The translations under genes and the position numbers were made by a program. From Micromonospora terminaliae (GTDB lineage Bacteria > Actinomycetota > Actinomycetes > Mycobacteriales > Micromonosporaceae): a DNA stretch of 64,000 bases. The notes under the pieces were generated by a model, which worked only from the letters and a program-made list of their open reading frames with translations, had not been told where the DNA came from and did not search any database. Of the stretch, positions 1-8,092 are shown in pieces. Numbering within the stretch: the first letter of the stretch is position 1; every line of letters starts with the position of its first letter. The stretch lies in the NCBI RefSeq assembly GCF_009671205.1, contig NZ_CP045309.1, positions 3,968,001 through 4,032,000 of the forward strand, written 5' to 3'.

Positions 1-425
1 TAGGCACGCAGCGCATCGCCGAGGCCGTGCAGGGCGGCGAGCCGGCCGGCGGCCAGGTCGCTCAGCCAGGCGCCGTTGGCGGGAGCCGCCATCCGCCCCA
101 ACTCGGTGCGGATCCGCCGGCTCGGGGTGCCGAGCACCCGGTCGATCCCCTCGTCGAGGTCGGTGACCGGACCGGGCGTCAGGAAGTCCGGGAAGTACCG
201 CTTGAGCGGCGCGACAGGCAGCAGCCGTTCGCGGACCACCGGGACGAGACCCGCCCGTTGCAGGTCCCGGCGCACCTGCCGGTACCAGCCGGCGTAACCG
301 GCGTAGCCGGCCCGGGTCTGCAGGCGGTGCAGACTGCAGACGATCTCCCACAGTGGATCCGGCTGGACCGCCAGCCGGGTACGGCTGAGGTCCTGGGCCG
401 TGAAGTGGATCCGCAGAGTCCGCAT
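1..425 (-). CDS. ArsR-like winged-helix regulator, N-terminal part (partial)
   Basis: The gene starts at the ATG read from 425 down to 423 and runs off the left edge of the window, so only about 141 residues are visible. The N-terminus has the pattern of an initial MRTLRIHFTAQDLSRTRLA followed by PLWEIVCSLHRLQ. I know this pattern from actinobacterial ArsR-type regulators that carry a long N-terminal region before a C-terminal helix-turn-helix. The DNA-binding domain itself would lie outside the window. Its targets are unknown. A secreted inhibitor gene lies upstream on the same strand, 149 bases away. The family assignment rests on the N-terminal pattern only. Confidence 0.6.
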   Translation of the reverse strand, partial: MRTLRIHFTAQDLSRTRLAVQPDPLWEIVCSLHRLQTRAGYAGYAGWYRQVRRDLQRAGLVPVVRERLLPVAPLKRYFPDFLTPGPVTDLDEGIDRVLGTPSRRIRTELGRMAAPANGAWLSDLAAGRLAALHGLGDALRA

Positions 426-574
426 GGCGCACAGTGTTCCGAGATCGATCGACGCGCTCAGTCTCGTCCGCGACATTGACATACATCGACATCTGTCACC
501 CGCCGTCAACACCGGCGTGCGACGGCCGGGCGGGGCGGCAGCCGTTCGGCTGCCGCCCCGCGGTGCACCATGGT

Positions 575-1066
575 TCAGCCGACGCTGCAGCTCGACCGCC
601 ACCGGTGGGAGGCGATGTTGTCGTTGGTGTTCTGCATGTAGCCGTCGCGGTTGGAGCCCCAGGTGAACCAGGCTCCCGTGAGGTCGTCCCAGGCGTCGCC
701 GGCACCCAGGCAGGCGTACGCGCCGGTGTAGTCGGGGTGGATGTAGAGGGCGACCGGCCGGCCGGTGTTCGAGTCGTTCCACGCCGAGGACGCCAGGTTG
801 CGCATGCTGGCCCGGTTGTTGTTGTCGCAGTTGGCGTTCTCGGCGACGTTGATGGTGTCCCAGTTGTTGTCGGCGTTGTACCACCAGCACCACCGGCCCG
901 CCCAGTAGGCGTCCTGGCTGACGTACAGGTAGCCGCTGCCGGCCGCCACGCGGTGCGGGTCGGCGTGCGGCGCCGGCCTGCGCGCGGCCTGCGCCGCGGT
1001 GGCGGTGACGGCCAGCGCGGCCAGCACCGCGACCAGGGTGGCCACCAGGGACCGTACTGCTCTCAT
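575..1066 (-). CDS. Secreted peptidase-inhibitor I36-like small protein
   Basis: A 163-residue protein with a typical Sec signal peptide: a basic start (MRAVR), a hydrophobic stretch to about residue 25, and an AQA-A type cleavage site. The mature part is rich in Trp, Tyr, Asn and Cys, for example the stretch SGYLYVSQDAYWAG near residue 50. This is the pattern of the small beta/gamma-crystallin-like proteins annotated as peptidase inhibitor family I36. It probably acts outside the cell as an inhibitor of bacterial metalloproteases, but inhibition is inferred from family only. A GGGAGGA ribosome site stands before the chosen ATG; a longer upstream reading in the same frame is compositionally non-coding. 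Three or more cysteines could form disulphides. Confidence 0.65.
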   Translation of the reverse strand: MRAVRSLVATLVAVLAALAVTATAAQAARRPAPHADPHRVAAGSGYLYVSQDAYWAGRWCWWYNADNNWDTINVAENANCDNNNRASMRNLASSAWNDSNTGRPVALYIHPDYTGAYACLGAGDAWDDLTGAWFTWGSNRDGYMQNTNDNIASHRWRSSCSVG

Positions 1067-1125
1067 GGGGTTTCCTCCCGTTGGGGTTTCCGCCGTGACG
1101 GGTCCGCCACGGAGTTCGTGAGGTG

Positions 1126-2085
1126 TCAGCCGCCGGCCAGCACGGCACGGGCGCGCGGCAGCGCGGCACCTTCGAGGCGGAGCCGGTCGGCCACCTCGGT
1201 GGGGAACTGCCGTTCGACGGCGCGCCGGTGCTCGGCGTCGAGCCGCCGGGCGAGCCGGCCGAGTCCCGTCTCCGTGGCGCAACTCGCCTCGGCAACGGCC
1301 AGCCGGACCTCGCCGGCCGGGACGGTGCCGGACGCCGGTTCGGGCACCGACGCGCGGGCGGCGGCCGGGTCGGCGTAGTCGTGCCCGGCGCCGCGCATGC
1401 ACCGCCGCCACGCCGTCACACCGGCGGCGTAGCGGCGATCGGCGAGCACCCGGCCGACGCGCAGCCCGGCGAGGTTGTCGGTCGTCTTCGCGGCGCGGTA
1501 CCAGGCGGGCAGGTCGCCGTAGAGGTGGCGCTCCGCCTCCGAGGTGCAGCTGTGGCTGCTGCGGCGCAGCACGCCGCCGGCCGGCAGCGTCGCGCGCAGG
1601 GCGTCCGGCTCGCCGGGGTCGCCGTTGACGGCGCGTACGGCGGCCGCCGCGCGCTCCGGCGGCAGCTCCCGGGCGTACCGGGTGTTCGGGTCGGCCGCCA
1701 TGGCCGCCTCGAACCGGCGTTCCAGCACCCCGCCGTAGCCGTGACGGCGGGCGTAGGACACGTCGTCGAGGACGTACGGGAACTCGCGCAGCTCCGGCAC
1801 CGGGCGCCGGGGCACCGGCCAGTAGCGGAACCCGCGGCGCTGCATGCAGTCACGGATCAGCAGCTGCGTCGCAGCGTGCAGCACCTCCGCCGCCGGGGCG
1901 GACGCGGCCGGCGCGGCCGGCGGCGGCGCGGTCGCCACCGGTTGCCGCCCGGCGGCGCCGTGGTCGCCGGGCGGTGGTGTCGTGTCGCGGCCGGCACCCA
2001 CCGCTGCGCCGACCGCCACCGCGAGGACCGCCGAGACCGCGACGGCGTACCACCAGGACCGTGACCGGCGCGACCCACCCGCCAT
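1126..2085 (-). CDS. Membrane-anchored conserved hypothetical protein
   Basis: A 319-residue protein with one transmembrane segment at about residues 10-32, an Ala/Pro linker to about 65, and a large extracytoplasmic domain. The domain contains paired cysteines (DCMQRRGF near 80, a HSC motif near 175, RRCMRGAGH near 230 and a later ASC). Such cysteine-paired domains occur in secreted actinobacterial proteins often found beside signal or lantibiotic genes, but I do not recognise a named family here. The ATG at 2085 is preferred because a GAGGTGGG stretch precedes it; a GTG at 2094 is in frame as well. It is transcribed toward the I36-like gene with a gap of 59 bases, so the two could share a transcript. 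No catalytic motif is visible. Confidence 0.6.
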   Translation of the reverse strand: MAGGSRRSRSWWYAVAVSAVLAVAVGAAVGAGRDTTPPPGDHGAAGRQPVATAPPPAAPAASAPAAEVLHAATQLLIRDCMQRRGFRYWPVPRRPVPELREFPYVLDDVSYARRHGYGGVLERRFEAAMAADPNTRYARELPPERAAAAVRAVNGDPGEPDALRATLPAGGVLRRSSHSCTSEAERHLYGDLPAWYRAAKTTDNLAGLRVGRVLADRRYAAGVTAWRRCMRGAGHDYADPAAARASVPEPASGTVPAGEVRLAVAEASCATETGLGRLARRLDAEHRRAVERQFPTEVADRLRLEGAALPRARAVLAGG

Positions 2086-2216
2086 GACACCCACCTCGGC
2101 CGTCCGGGGCGCCGGATGCGCCCGTCAGGACACAGCCTCGGTACCCGGCGCGCGCCGGGACAGGGGACTTCGATGAGGCTCGAACGACCGGGCCGGGCCC
2201 CGTCGCGTAGGCGGCG

Positions 2217-2822
2217 TCAGCCGCGGGCGGACCGGCGGCGCAGCAGCAGGCCGCCACCCAGCGCGACCAGCGCCACGGCGACGCCGGCCGCCCACAGCCA
2301 GCCCGTACCCCCGTCGGAGTCGACCTCGTCGGCGGCGGGCGTGGGACTCACCGCGGAGGTCGCCGGCGACGCCGCCGGGGTGCTCGGCGCGGCGGTGGCC
2401 GGGGTGGCGGTCGCCGACGGCGGTGCGGCCGCCGTCCCGGTGGTGAGGGTGAAACGGATCTCCCCGCTGACCGGGTGGCCGTCCGCCGAACCCACCCGGT
2501 AGGCCACGATGTAGAGCCCGGCCGCGCCCGGGGTGAACGGCACGCTCACCCGGTTGCCGGCGAAGGTCGGCGCGCCACCGGCGGCGGGCACGTTGTCCGG
2601 CCCGGTGATGGTGATCTTCGTCGCCGCGGGCGCCGGCGAGGCGAGGAAGCGCAGCTCGACCCGCTTCGGCGCAGTGGCCACCCGCGCCCCGTTCTTCGGA
2701 TCGCTGCCGGTCAGCGAGTTGTGCGCGGCCGCCGGCGTGGCCGGCAGCAGCACCGACACCCCGGCCACCAGCCCGAGCACCACCGACCACGCCGCTGTCG
2801 CACGGGCGACCCTGCCCCCCAT
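2217..2822 (-). CDS. copC: CopC-domain copper-binding membrane-anchored protein
   Basis: A 201-residue protein: signal peptide (residues 1 to about 33, ending AAA), CopC domain (about 34-130), a Pro/Ala/Thr linker, and a C-terminal membrane anchor followed by RRRSARG. The mature N-terminus begins with His (HNSLTGSDPKNG), and a second His lies in DGHPVSGEI. In CopC proteins the mature N-terminal His plus a downstream Asp/His pair bind Cu(II) in the extracytoplasmic space. The ATG at 2822 follows GGAGGGG; an ATG at 2834 overlaps that ribosome site and is less likely. No CopD-like partner is adjacent, so delivery or storage of copper is inferred, not shown. A near-palindrome lies just upstream at 2847-2866. 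Confidence 0.8.
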   Translation of the reverse strand: MGGRVARATAAWSVVLGLVAGVSVLLPATPAAAHNSLTGSDPKNGARVATAPKRVELRFLASPAPAATKITITGPDNVPAAGGAPTFAGNRVSVPFTPGAAGLYIVAYRVGSADGHPVSGEIRFTLTTGTAAAPPSATATPATAAPSTPAASPATSAVSPTPAADEVDSDGGTGWLWAAGVAVALVALGGGLLLRRRSARG

Positions 2823-2846
2823 GAACCCCTCCATCCGGGTACGATC

Positions 2847-2866
2847 CGGCCGCTGATCATCGGCCG
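2847..2866. promoter_or_regulatory. Near-perfect 20-bp dyad between copC-like gene and divergent gene
   Basis: CGGCCG, CTGATCAT, CGGCCG in a row form a dyad with 18 of 20 positions symmetric. It lies 25 bases upstream of the copC-like start, in the 214-base gap between divergent genes, next to an AT-richer stretch that could hold promoters. A regulator-binding role is inferred from position only; the arms are also simple GC-rich words, so chance cannot be excluded. Confidence 0.3.
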
Positions 2867-3036
2867 CTCTGTTGGTCGGTCACAGATCGCACATAGTTCC
2901 AAATACTCTTCCAGCGAGTGCAACCCAGCGCCGTTCTGCGGAGTCTTTGAGGGTGAACGCCGGTCCGCGCCCGGCGCCTCACCCCTCGGCCGGTCCAGCG
3001 CGGAAGCCACCCATCGAACGGGGCGAGGAGGCGGCG

Positions 3037-3699
3037 ATGGTCCGGAAGGTGAGGCGGCTGCTGGCAGCCGCGGCCGGGACGGTGGTGGCGATCGCGTGCT
3101 CGCTGGCCCTCGTCGGCACGACCCCGGCGCAGGCGGCGCCGAAGCCCAAGCTCGCACCGGCCGGAGTGGACATCACCGGCGACCGGCTCGACCAGCCGCT
3201 CCAGCTGCGCGCCGACACCCGGCCCGCCGAGGTCAACATGGTCGTCGACCAGGTCAAGTGGCTGGGCGCCACCGGCCAGCAGCGCGGCCCCGCGGCCGAG
3301 GACCTCGGTCCCAAGTACACGATCGTGCTGTTCGTCGCCGGGACGGCGAGCAAGACCTACGACCTCTACCCGCTCGCCAAGGGCGGCCCCCGGGTCTACC
3401 GCCCGGCCAGGCAGCCGGACCTGAGCAAGACCCGGGCCGGCTGGTTCTTCGGCCGGCTCAACATGTCCGAAACGCTGCGCACCGTGGGCGTGCCGCTGGA
3501 GCGACAGTTCGACACCATCAGCGGCGGCATCGGCGGCGGCGAGCGGGTCATCCCGGAGGAGGCGCTCGACCCGGTGGAGGACATCGACGCCGCGCTCGGT
3601 GAGCTCCAGCGGCTGCTGCTGCTCAACGTCGGTGTCATGGTGGTCATCACCGCCGGGCTCGCCGGCATCGCGCTGCTGGTGCGCCGCCGCACCCGCTGA
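3037..3699 (+). CDS. Secreted, C-terminally membrane-anchored conserved protein
   Basis: A 220-residue protein with an N-terminal signal peptide (MVRKVRRLL then a hydrophobic core, cleavage near AQAA) and a single C-terminal transmembrane helix (about 195-213) followed by RRRTR. The middle domain contains the phrase YTIVLFVAGTASKTYDLYPLA, so it is a type I-like extracytoplasmic domain on a stalk. The start was chosen at the ATG behind GGCGAGGAGGCGGCG, because the 55 codons upstream in the same frame do not look coding and the signal peptide begins here. The gene diverges from the copC-like gene and ends 8 bases from the convergent oxidoreductase. I do not recognise the domain; a role with copper or cell-surface chemistry is only a guess from the neighbour. 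Confidence 0.6.
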   Translation: MVRKVRRLLAAAAGTVVAIACSLALVGTTPAQAAPKPKLAPAGVDITGDRLDQPLQLRADTRPAEVNMVVDQVKWLGATGQQRGPAAEDLGPKYTIVLFVAGTASKTYDLYPLAKGGPRVYRPARQPDLSKTRAGWFFGRLNMSETLRTVGVPLERQFDTISGGIGGGERVIPEEALDPVEDIDAALGELQRLLLLNVGVMVVITAGLAGIALLVRRRTR

Positions 3700-3707
3700 G
3701 CCGGGGG

Positions 3708-4634
3708 TCACACCTCCAGCACGACCTTGCCCCGGACGTGTCCCGCCGCCACCAGGCGCTGCGCCTCGGCCGCCTCGGCCAGCGGGAACGTCCGGGCCAC
3801 GTGCACGGCGAGCCGGTCGGCGTCGACCAGCCCCGCCAGCACGCTCAGGTCGGCCGTGGACGGCTTCACGAAGACGTAGCTGCCGCCGAGCCGCGTGACG
3901 TGCTCCGGATCGGCCGTGGAGATCAGCCGCGCCGGCCGGGCGATCAGCTCGGCCGAGACGTCCAGGGCGTCGCCGCCGAACAGGTCCAGCGCCACGTCGA
4001 CCCCGTCGGGCGCGACCGCGCGCACCCGGTCCAGCAGGCCCTCGCCGTAGCTGACCGGCTCCGCGCCCAGCGACCGGACGAAGTCGTGGTTGGCCTCGCT
4101 CGCCGTGCCGATCACCCGGCCGGCGCCGAGCGCCCGGGCCAGCTGCACCGCCAGGTGCCCCACCCCGCCGGACGCGCCGTGCACCAGCACGGTGTCACCC
4201 GCGCCCGTGCGGGCCAGCTGCAACGCCTGGTAGGCGGTGAGCCCGGCCAGCGGCAGGCCGCCCGCCTCGGCCCAGGACGCCTGCACCGGCTTGTCGGCGA
4301 GGCAGCGTTCGGGAGCCGGCACCAGTTCCGCGTACGTGCCGTGCTGCACGTCGTCGCGCCGGACGTAGCCGATGACCTCGTCACCGACGGCGAACCCGGC
4401 AACCGCCGGCCCGACGGCCTCGACCACGCCGGCCGCGTCCCAGCCGGGCACCAGCGGGAAGTGGCTCGGCATCAGGGCGTCGAGGCGCCCCTCGCGGATC
4501 TTCCCGTCGACCGGGTTCACCCCGGCGGTGCGCACCCGCACCAGGACCGTGTCCGGCCCGACCGGCGGGGCGGGCAGCTCGCGGAGAGCGAGCCGGTCGA
4601 CCGGCCCGTACGCGTCGATGGCGATCGCCTTCAC
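3708..4634 (-). CDS. NADP-dependent quinone-oxidoreductase-type alcohol dehydrogenase
   Basis: A 308-residue zinc-independent member of the medium-chain dehydrogenase/reductase family. Visible parts are the N-terminal GroES-like fold (VRVRTAGVNPVDGKI, then PLVPGWDAAGVVEAVG) and a nucleotide-binding Rossmann motif (VLVHGASGGVGHLAVQLA at about 146-163). The structural-zinc cysteines of classical alcohol dehydrogenases are absent, which fits quinone oxidoreductases that reduce enones or quinones with NADPH. The start is placed at GTG 4634 (VKAIAIDAYG); GTG 4643 is an in-frame alternative. It is a free-standing cytoplasmic enzyme and its substrate cannot be read from the sequence. Confidence 0.8.
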   Translation of the reverse strand: MKAIAIDAYGPVDRLALRELPAPPVGPDTVLVRVRTAGVNPVDGKIREGRLDALMPSHFPLVPGWDAAGVVEAVGPAVAGFAVGDEVIGYVRRDDVQHGTYAELVPAPERCLADKPVQASWAEAGGLPLAGLTAYQALQLARTGAGDTVLVHGASGGVGHLAVQLARALGAGRVIGTASEANHDFVRSLGAEPVSYGEGLLDRVRAVAPDGVDVALDLFGGDALDVSAELIARPARLISTADPEHVTRLGGSYVFVKPSTADLSVLAGLVDADRLAVHVARTFPLAEAAEAQRLVAAGHVRGKVVLEV

Positions 4635-4670
4635 CCCGCCCACGCTAGCCGCCGGACGGCGGCCGCGGGG

Positions 4671-5003
4671 TCAGCACCAGCGGCGCGGGGGCCGCTCCCG
4701 GCGCACCGTGCGGCTGCGCGGCCGGACCGCGCCGTGCCGGTGGGCGCCCGCCCAGCCGGGCAGATCGCTGCGGCAGCCCTGGGCCGGCTCCGCCTCTCCC
4801 CCGGCCGGGGGCACCGGCTCGGTGGCCCGCTGGCGGGGCACGGGCGGCTCGTCGTCGGCGCGCTCGGGCGCCCAGCCGGCGGCCGGCTCCGGGTGGGTCA
4901 GGCCCGCCCGGCGCGGGTGCTTGGCGGGCGCCGGCTGCTCGTGGTGGCCCGGCCGGCAGGGCTCGCCCTGGGCGCAGCCGTGCTCGGCCTCTCCCTGCGC
5001 CAT
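4671..5003 (-). CDS. Small Pro/His/Glu/Arg-rich hypothetical protein
   Basis: A 110-codon frame with an ATG, a good GAGGAG ribosome site six bases upstream, and almost only G or C in third codon positions, as expected of real genes in this genome. The product has no transmembrane segment and no domain I recognise. It is rich in Pro, Ala, Arg, Glu and His with four cysteines (two near residues 10-16, one near 82, one as the last residue), and reads as a low-complexity, probably disordered cytoplasmic protein. It lies between the quinone oxidoreductase and pyrE on the same strand. It could be a false gene created by high GC bias, but the third-position bias and ribosome site favour a real one. 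Confidence 0.5.
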   Translation of the reverse strand: MAQGEAEHGCAQGEPCRPGHHEQPAPAKHPRRAGLTHPEPAAGWAPERADDEPPVPRQRATEPVPPAGGEAEPAQGCRSDLPGWAGAHRHGAVRPRSRTVRRERPPRRWC

Positions 5004-5132
5004 CCCGGTCTCCTCACGTTCGCCTTCGCCCGCCGGGCGGTCGTCACCCCGACGTGCCCTGACACCGTACTGGCCGGGCCCGACGGGGTGTTCGGCGCGT
5101 ACCCGTGGAGATCGTTCGGAGACCGGAACCGG

Positions 5133-5678
5133 TCAGGCCCGGCGGGCGGCGTCGAGGTCGGCGCGGGTGAGCAGGGCGTGCAGCGCGAGGCCGTGCCCGG
5201 CGAGCGCCTCCGCGCCGCCCTCGCCCCGGTCGATCACGCAGAGCGCGTGCTCGACCGTGGCGCCCAGCTCGCGGAGCTGGCCCGTGGAGATCGCCACCTG
5301 ACCGCCCGAGGTCACCACGTCCTCGACGACCAGCACCCGCCGCCCGGCGACGTCCGCGCCCTCGGCCAGCCGGGCGGTCCCGTACGCCTTGGCGGTCTTG
5401 CGGACGAACGCGCAGGGCAGCCCGACGTGGCGGGCCAGCGCCGTGACCACCGGGATGCCGCCCAGCTCCAGGCCGGCGAGCACCTCGGTGCCGGGCGGAA
5501 CCAGCCCGGCCAGGCCGGCGGCGACCCGGTCCAGCAGCACGGGGTCGGCCTCGAACCGGTACTTGTCGAAGTACTCGTCGGCGACCCGGCCGGAGCGGAG
5601 CAGGAAGCGTCCGGTGAGTCGGCAGGTGGCGTCGATGTCGCGGGCGAGGTCGGCGAGGGCGCGCGGGGTGTCGGTCAC
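5133..5678 (-). CDS. pyrE: Orotate phosphoribosyltransferase
   Basis: A 181-residue enzyme that joins orotate to PRPP to give orotidine 5'-phosphate in pyrimidine synthesis in the cytoplasm. The PRPP-binding signature VLVVEDVVTSGG lies at about 115-126. The conserved FVRKTAKAYG lies at about 91-100 and supplies catalytic and PRPP-contacting Arg/Lys residues. The length is usual for the short bacterial form. The start is a GTG (VTDTPRALAD). It stands apart from other pyr genes and diverges from fasR, with 91 bases between the two starts. Confidence 0.95.
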   Translation of the reverse strand: MTDTPRALADLARDIDATCRLTGRFLLRSGRVADEYFDKYRFEADPVLLDRVAAGLAGLVPPGTEVLAGLELGGIPVVTALARHVGLPCAFVRKTAKAYGTARLAEGADVAGRRVLVVEDVVTSGGQVAISTGQLRELGATVEHALCVIDRGEGGAEALAGHGLALHALLTRADLDAARRA

Positions 5679-5769
5679 GAGAGATCATTGTCACCGGTCG
5701 CCGCCGTAGCCCGGCCCCCGGGCGGGCCTCGGAGTGGAGCCGCTGGTCAGGGCGTGTCAGGCTGGTGCC

Positions 5770-7035
5770 GTGAGCGAACCGGGCGGGACCGAGCTGTCGG
5801 CGACGCTGCGCCGCATCGAGCGGGCGGCGGGCGCGCTGTCGACCGCCAGCGTGGCGCGGATGGACGAGACGCTGCCCTGGTTCCGGGAGCTGCCGGCCGA
5901 CCAGCGCTCCTGGGTCATGCTGGTCGCCCAGGCCGGCGTCCGGTCGCTGGTGCAGTGGCTGCACCAGGGCGGCGGCGCCACCGACAGCACCCAGGAGGTG
6001 TCGGACGAGGTCTTCGCCGCCGCGCCGCAGGCCCTCGCCCGCTCGATCACCCTCCAGCAGACCGTGGCGCTCATCAAGGTCACCATCGAGGTGGTCGAGG
6101 AGCAGGTGTCCCACCTGGCCGTGAAGGGTGAGGAGCAGCTCCTGCGGGAGGCGGTGCTGCGCTTCTCCCGGGAGATCGCCTTCGCCGCCGCCCGGGTCTA
6201 CGCCCGCGCCGCGGAGACCCGGGGCTCCTGGGACGCCCGGTTGCAGGCGTTGCTCGTGGACGCGCTGCTGCGCGGCGACTCCCCCGACGTGCTGGCCAGC
6301 CGGGCGGCGGCGCTGGGCTGGTCGGACGCGCCCCCGGTGGCGGTGGCGGTGGGCCGCTCCCCGGGTGGCGAGGTGGCCGCCGTGCTGCACACCGTCTACC
6401 GGCAGGCCCGCCGGATCGGCGTCGAGGTGATCGGCGGCGTGCACGGTGACCGGCTGGTCATCGTGCTGGGCGGGGCGGCCGACCCGGTGGCGGCCACCGA
6501 GAAGCTGCTCACCGCGTTCGGCGAGGGTCCCGTGGTGGTCGGACCGGCCGTGCCCAGCCTGGACGAGGCGACCGACTCGGCGCGCGCCGCGCTGGCCGGC
6601 TTCCGGGCCGCGCCGGCCTGGCCGACCGCGCCCCGCCCGGTCTCCGCCGCCGACCTGCTGCCCGAGCGCGCCCTCGCCGGCGACGCCGAGGCCCGCCGCC
6701 GGCTGCGCCACGACGTGTACGCACCCCTGGCCCGGGCCGGCGGCGAGCTGCTGGAGACGCTGGACGCCTTCTTCGCCGCCGGTGGCACGCTGGAGAGCGC
6801 GGCCCGGGCACTCTTCGTGCACCCGAACACCGTGCGTTACCGGCTCAAGCGGGTCGCCGAGGTGGCCGGTTTCTCGCCGCTCACGCCGCGGGACGCGTTC
6901 ACCCTGCAGGTGGCCCTGACGGTCGGCCGGCTGGACCCGGTGGTCCCGGGCGTCGCACCGGTCCCGACCCAGACAATGGGCCCAGCGACGGGCAAAACGC
7001 CACAGACAGGTGATGATCGGCGCCGATCTTTGTAG
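5770..7035 (+). CDS. fasR: FasR-type PucR/CdaR family regulator of fatty-acid synthesis
   Basis: A 421-residue regulator directly upstream of fabD, in the position held by FasR (SCO2386) in Streptomyces coelicolor, which activates the fabD-fabH-acpP-fabF operon. The N-terminal two-thirds is an alpha/beta sensory region; the C-terminus carries the PucR-type helix-turn-helix (GGTLESAARALFVHPNTV then RYRLKRVAEVAG, about residues 340-372). The start is placed at GTG 5770 (VSEPGGTELS) because the twelve codons before it do not fit the family. A 14-bp perfect palindrome lies in its last codons (7015-7028), and fabD begins 78 bases after its stop. Ligand control by acyl-CoA is known for relatives and assumed here. 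Confidence 0.85.
   Translation: MSEPGGTELSATLRRIERAAGALSTASVARMDETLPWFRELPADQRSWVMLVAQAGVRSLVQWLHQGGGATDSTQEVSDEVFAAAPQALARSITLQQTVALIKVTIEVVEEQVSHLAVKGEEQLLREAVLRFSREIAFAAARVYARAAETRGSWDARLQALLVDALLRGDSPDVLASRAAALGWSDAPPVAVAVGRSPGGEVAAVLHTVYRQARRIGVEVIGGVHGDRLVIVLGGAADPVAATEKLLTAFGEGPVVVGPAVPSLDEATDSARAALAGFRAAPAWPTAPRPVSAADLLPERALAGDAEARRRLRHDVYAPLARAGGELLETLDAFFAAGGTLESAARALFVHPNTVRYRLKRVAEVAGFSPLTPRDAFTLQVALTVGRLDPVVPGVAPVPTQTMGPATGKTPQTGDDRRRSL
7015..7028. promoter_or_regulatory. 14-bp palindrome at the fasR end, upstream of fabD
   Basis: GATCGGCGCCGATC is a perfect palindrome inside the last codons of fasR, 86 bases before the fabD start. A second weaker dyad (AAACC, nine bases, GGTTT) follows at about 7046-7064. 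The 78-base gap to fabD is AT-richer than its surroundings and probably holds the operon promoter. Binding by FasR is a guess from position. Confidence 0.3.
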
Positions 7036-7113
7036 GTATCCTCCAAACCTTCTAGTGCGGTTTCGTGCCGTGCGTTACAGCGCGACCCGCGAGTATCCGT
7101 CACAGTCGTAGAC

Positions 7114-8034
7114 GTGCTCGCCGTACTCTCACCCGGACAGGGTTCGCAGAAGCCCGGTTTCCTGACGCCCTGGCTCGACCTGCCCGACGCCGCGGCGCGC
7201 CTGCGCTCGTGGTCGGAGCTGGCCGGGGTCGACCTGCTCCACCTGGGCACCGAGGCGGACGCGGACGAGATCAAGGACACCGCCCGCACCCAGCCGCTGC
7301 TCGTCGCCGCCGCACTGCTCGCCGCCGAGCACCTCCCGATGCAGGACGTCGGGCTGGTCGCCGGCCACAGCGTCGGCGAGCTGGGCGCCGCGGCCCTGGC
7401 CGGGGTGCTGCCCGCCGAGGCGGCCGTGACCCTCGCCGGCGCTCGGGGCCGGGAGATGGCCGCCGCCTGCGCGCTGGAGCCGACCGGGATGGCCGCCGTG
7501 CTCGGCGGCGACCCCGACGAGGTGCTCGCCGCCCTGGAGTCGCACGGGCTGCACCCGGCCAACCGCAACGGCGCCGGCCAGATCGTCGCCGCCGGCGCGG
7601 TGGCCGGGCTGGAGAAGCTCGCCGCCGAGCCGCCGGCCCGGACCCGGGTCATCATGCTCAAGGTGGCCGGCGCCTTCCACACGCCGTACATGGCCCCGGC
7701 CGAGGCCGCGCTGGCCGAGGTGGCCGCCGGCATCACCCCCGCCGACCCGGCCCGGATCCTCCTCTCCAACCTGGACGGCACCGCGGTCGAGGACGGCGGG
7801 GAGCTGGTCCAGCGGCTGGTCCGCCAGGTCACCGCCCCGGTCCGCTGGGATCTCTGCATGCGCACGATGGCCGACCTCGGCGTGACCGGCGTCATCGAGC
7901 TGCCGCCGGCCGGCACCCTCGCGGGCCTGGTGAAGCGGGAGCTCAAGGGCCCGGGCGCGCCCGAGATCGTCACCCTGAACACCCCCGACGACCTGCCCGC
8001 CGCGCGGGACCTGATCGCCCGGCACAGCGCGTGA
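7114..8034 (+). CDS. fabD: Malonyl-CoA:ACP transacylase
   Basis: A 306-residue enzyme that loads malonyl units from CoA onto the acyl carrier protein for type II fatty-acid synthesis. The nucleophile elbow GHSVGEL gives catalytic Ser86. The partner His is His189 in GAFHTPYM, and Arg111 in AGARGRE is in the usual carboxylate-binding position. The GTG start gives the family's normal N-terminus LAVLSPGQGSQ. It opens the fab gene run; fabH starts 58 bases after its stop. All catalytic residues are present and the length is normal. Confidence 0.95.
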   Translation: MLAVLSPGQGSQKPGFLTPWLDLPDAAARLRSWSELAGVDLLHLGTEADADEIKDTARTQPLLVAAALLAAEHLPMQDVGLVAGHSVGELGAAALAGVLPAEAAVTLAGARGREMAAACALEPTGMAAVLGGDPDEVLAALESHGLHPANRNGAGQIVAAGAVAGLEKLAAEPPARTRVIMLKVAGAFHTPYMAPAEAALAEVAAGITPADPARILLSNLDGTAVEDGGELVQRLVRQVTAPVRWDLCMRTMADLGVTGVIELPPAGTLAGLVKRELKGPGAPEIVTLNTPDDLPAARDLIARHSA

Positions 8035-8092
8035 GCACGAACAACGAGCCGACCCTGCGGGTCCCGCAGTCGCGAACGGAAGGTAACCACTG

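Noticed and set aside
3738..6131. Plus-strand open frame of almost 800 codons
   Set aside because: It runs opposite the oxidoreductase and pyrE and into fasR in another frame; composition is that of antisense readthrough.
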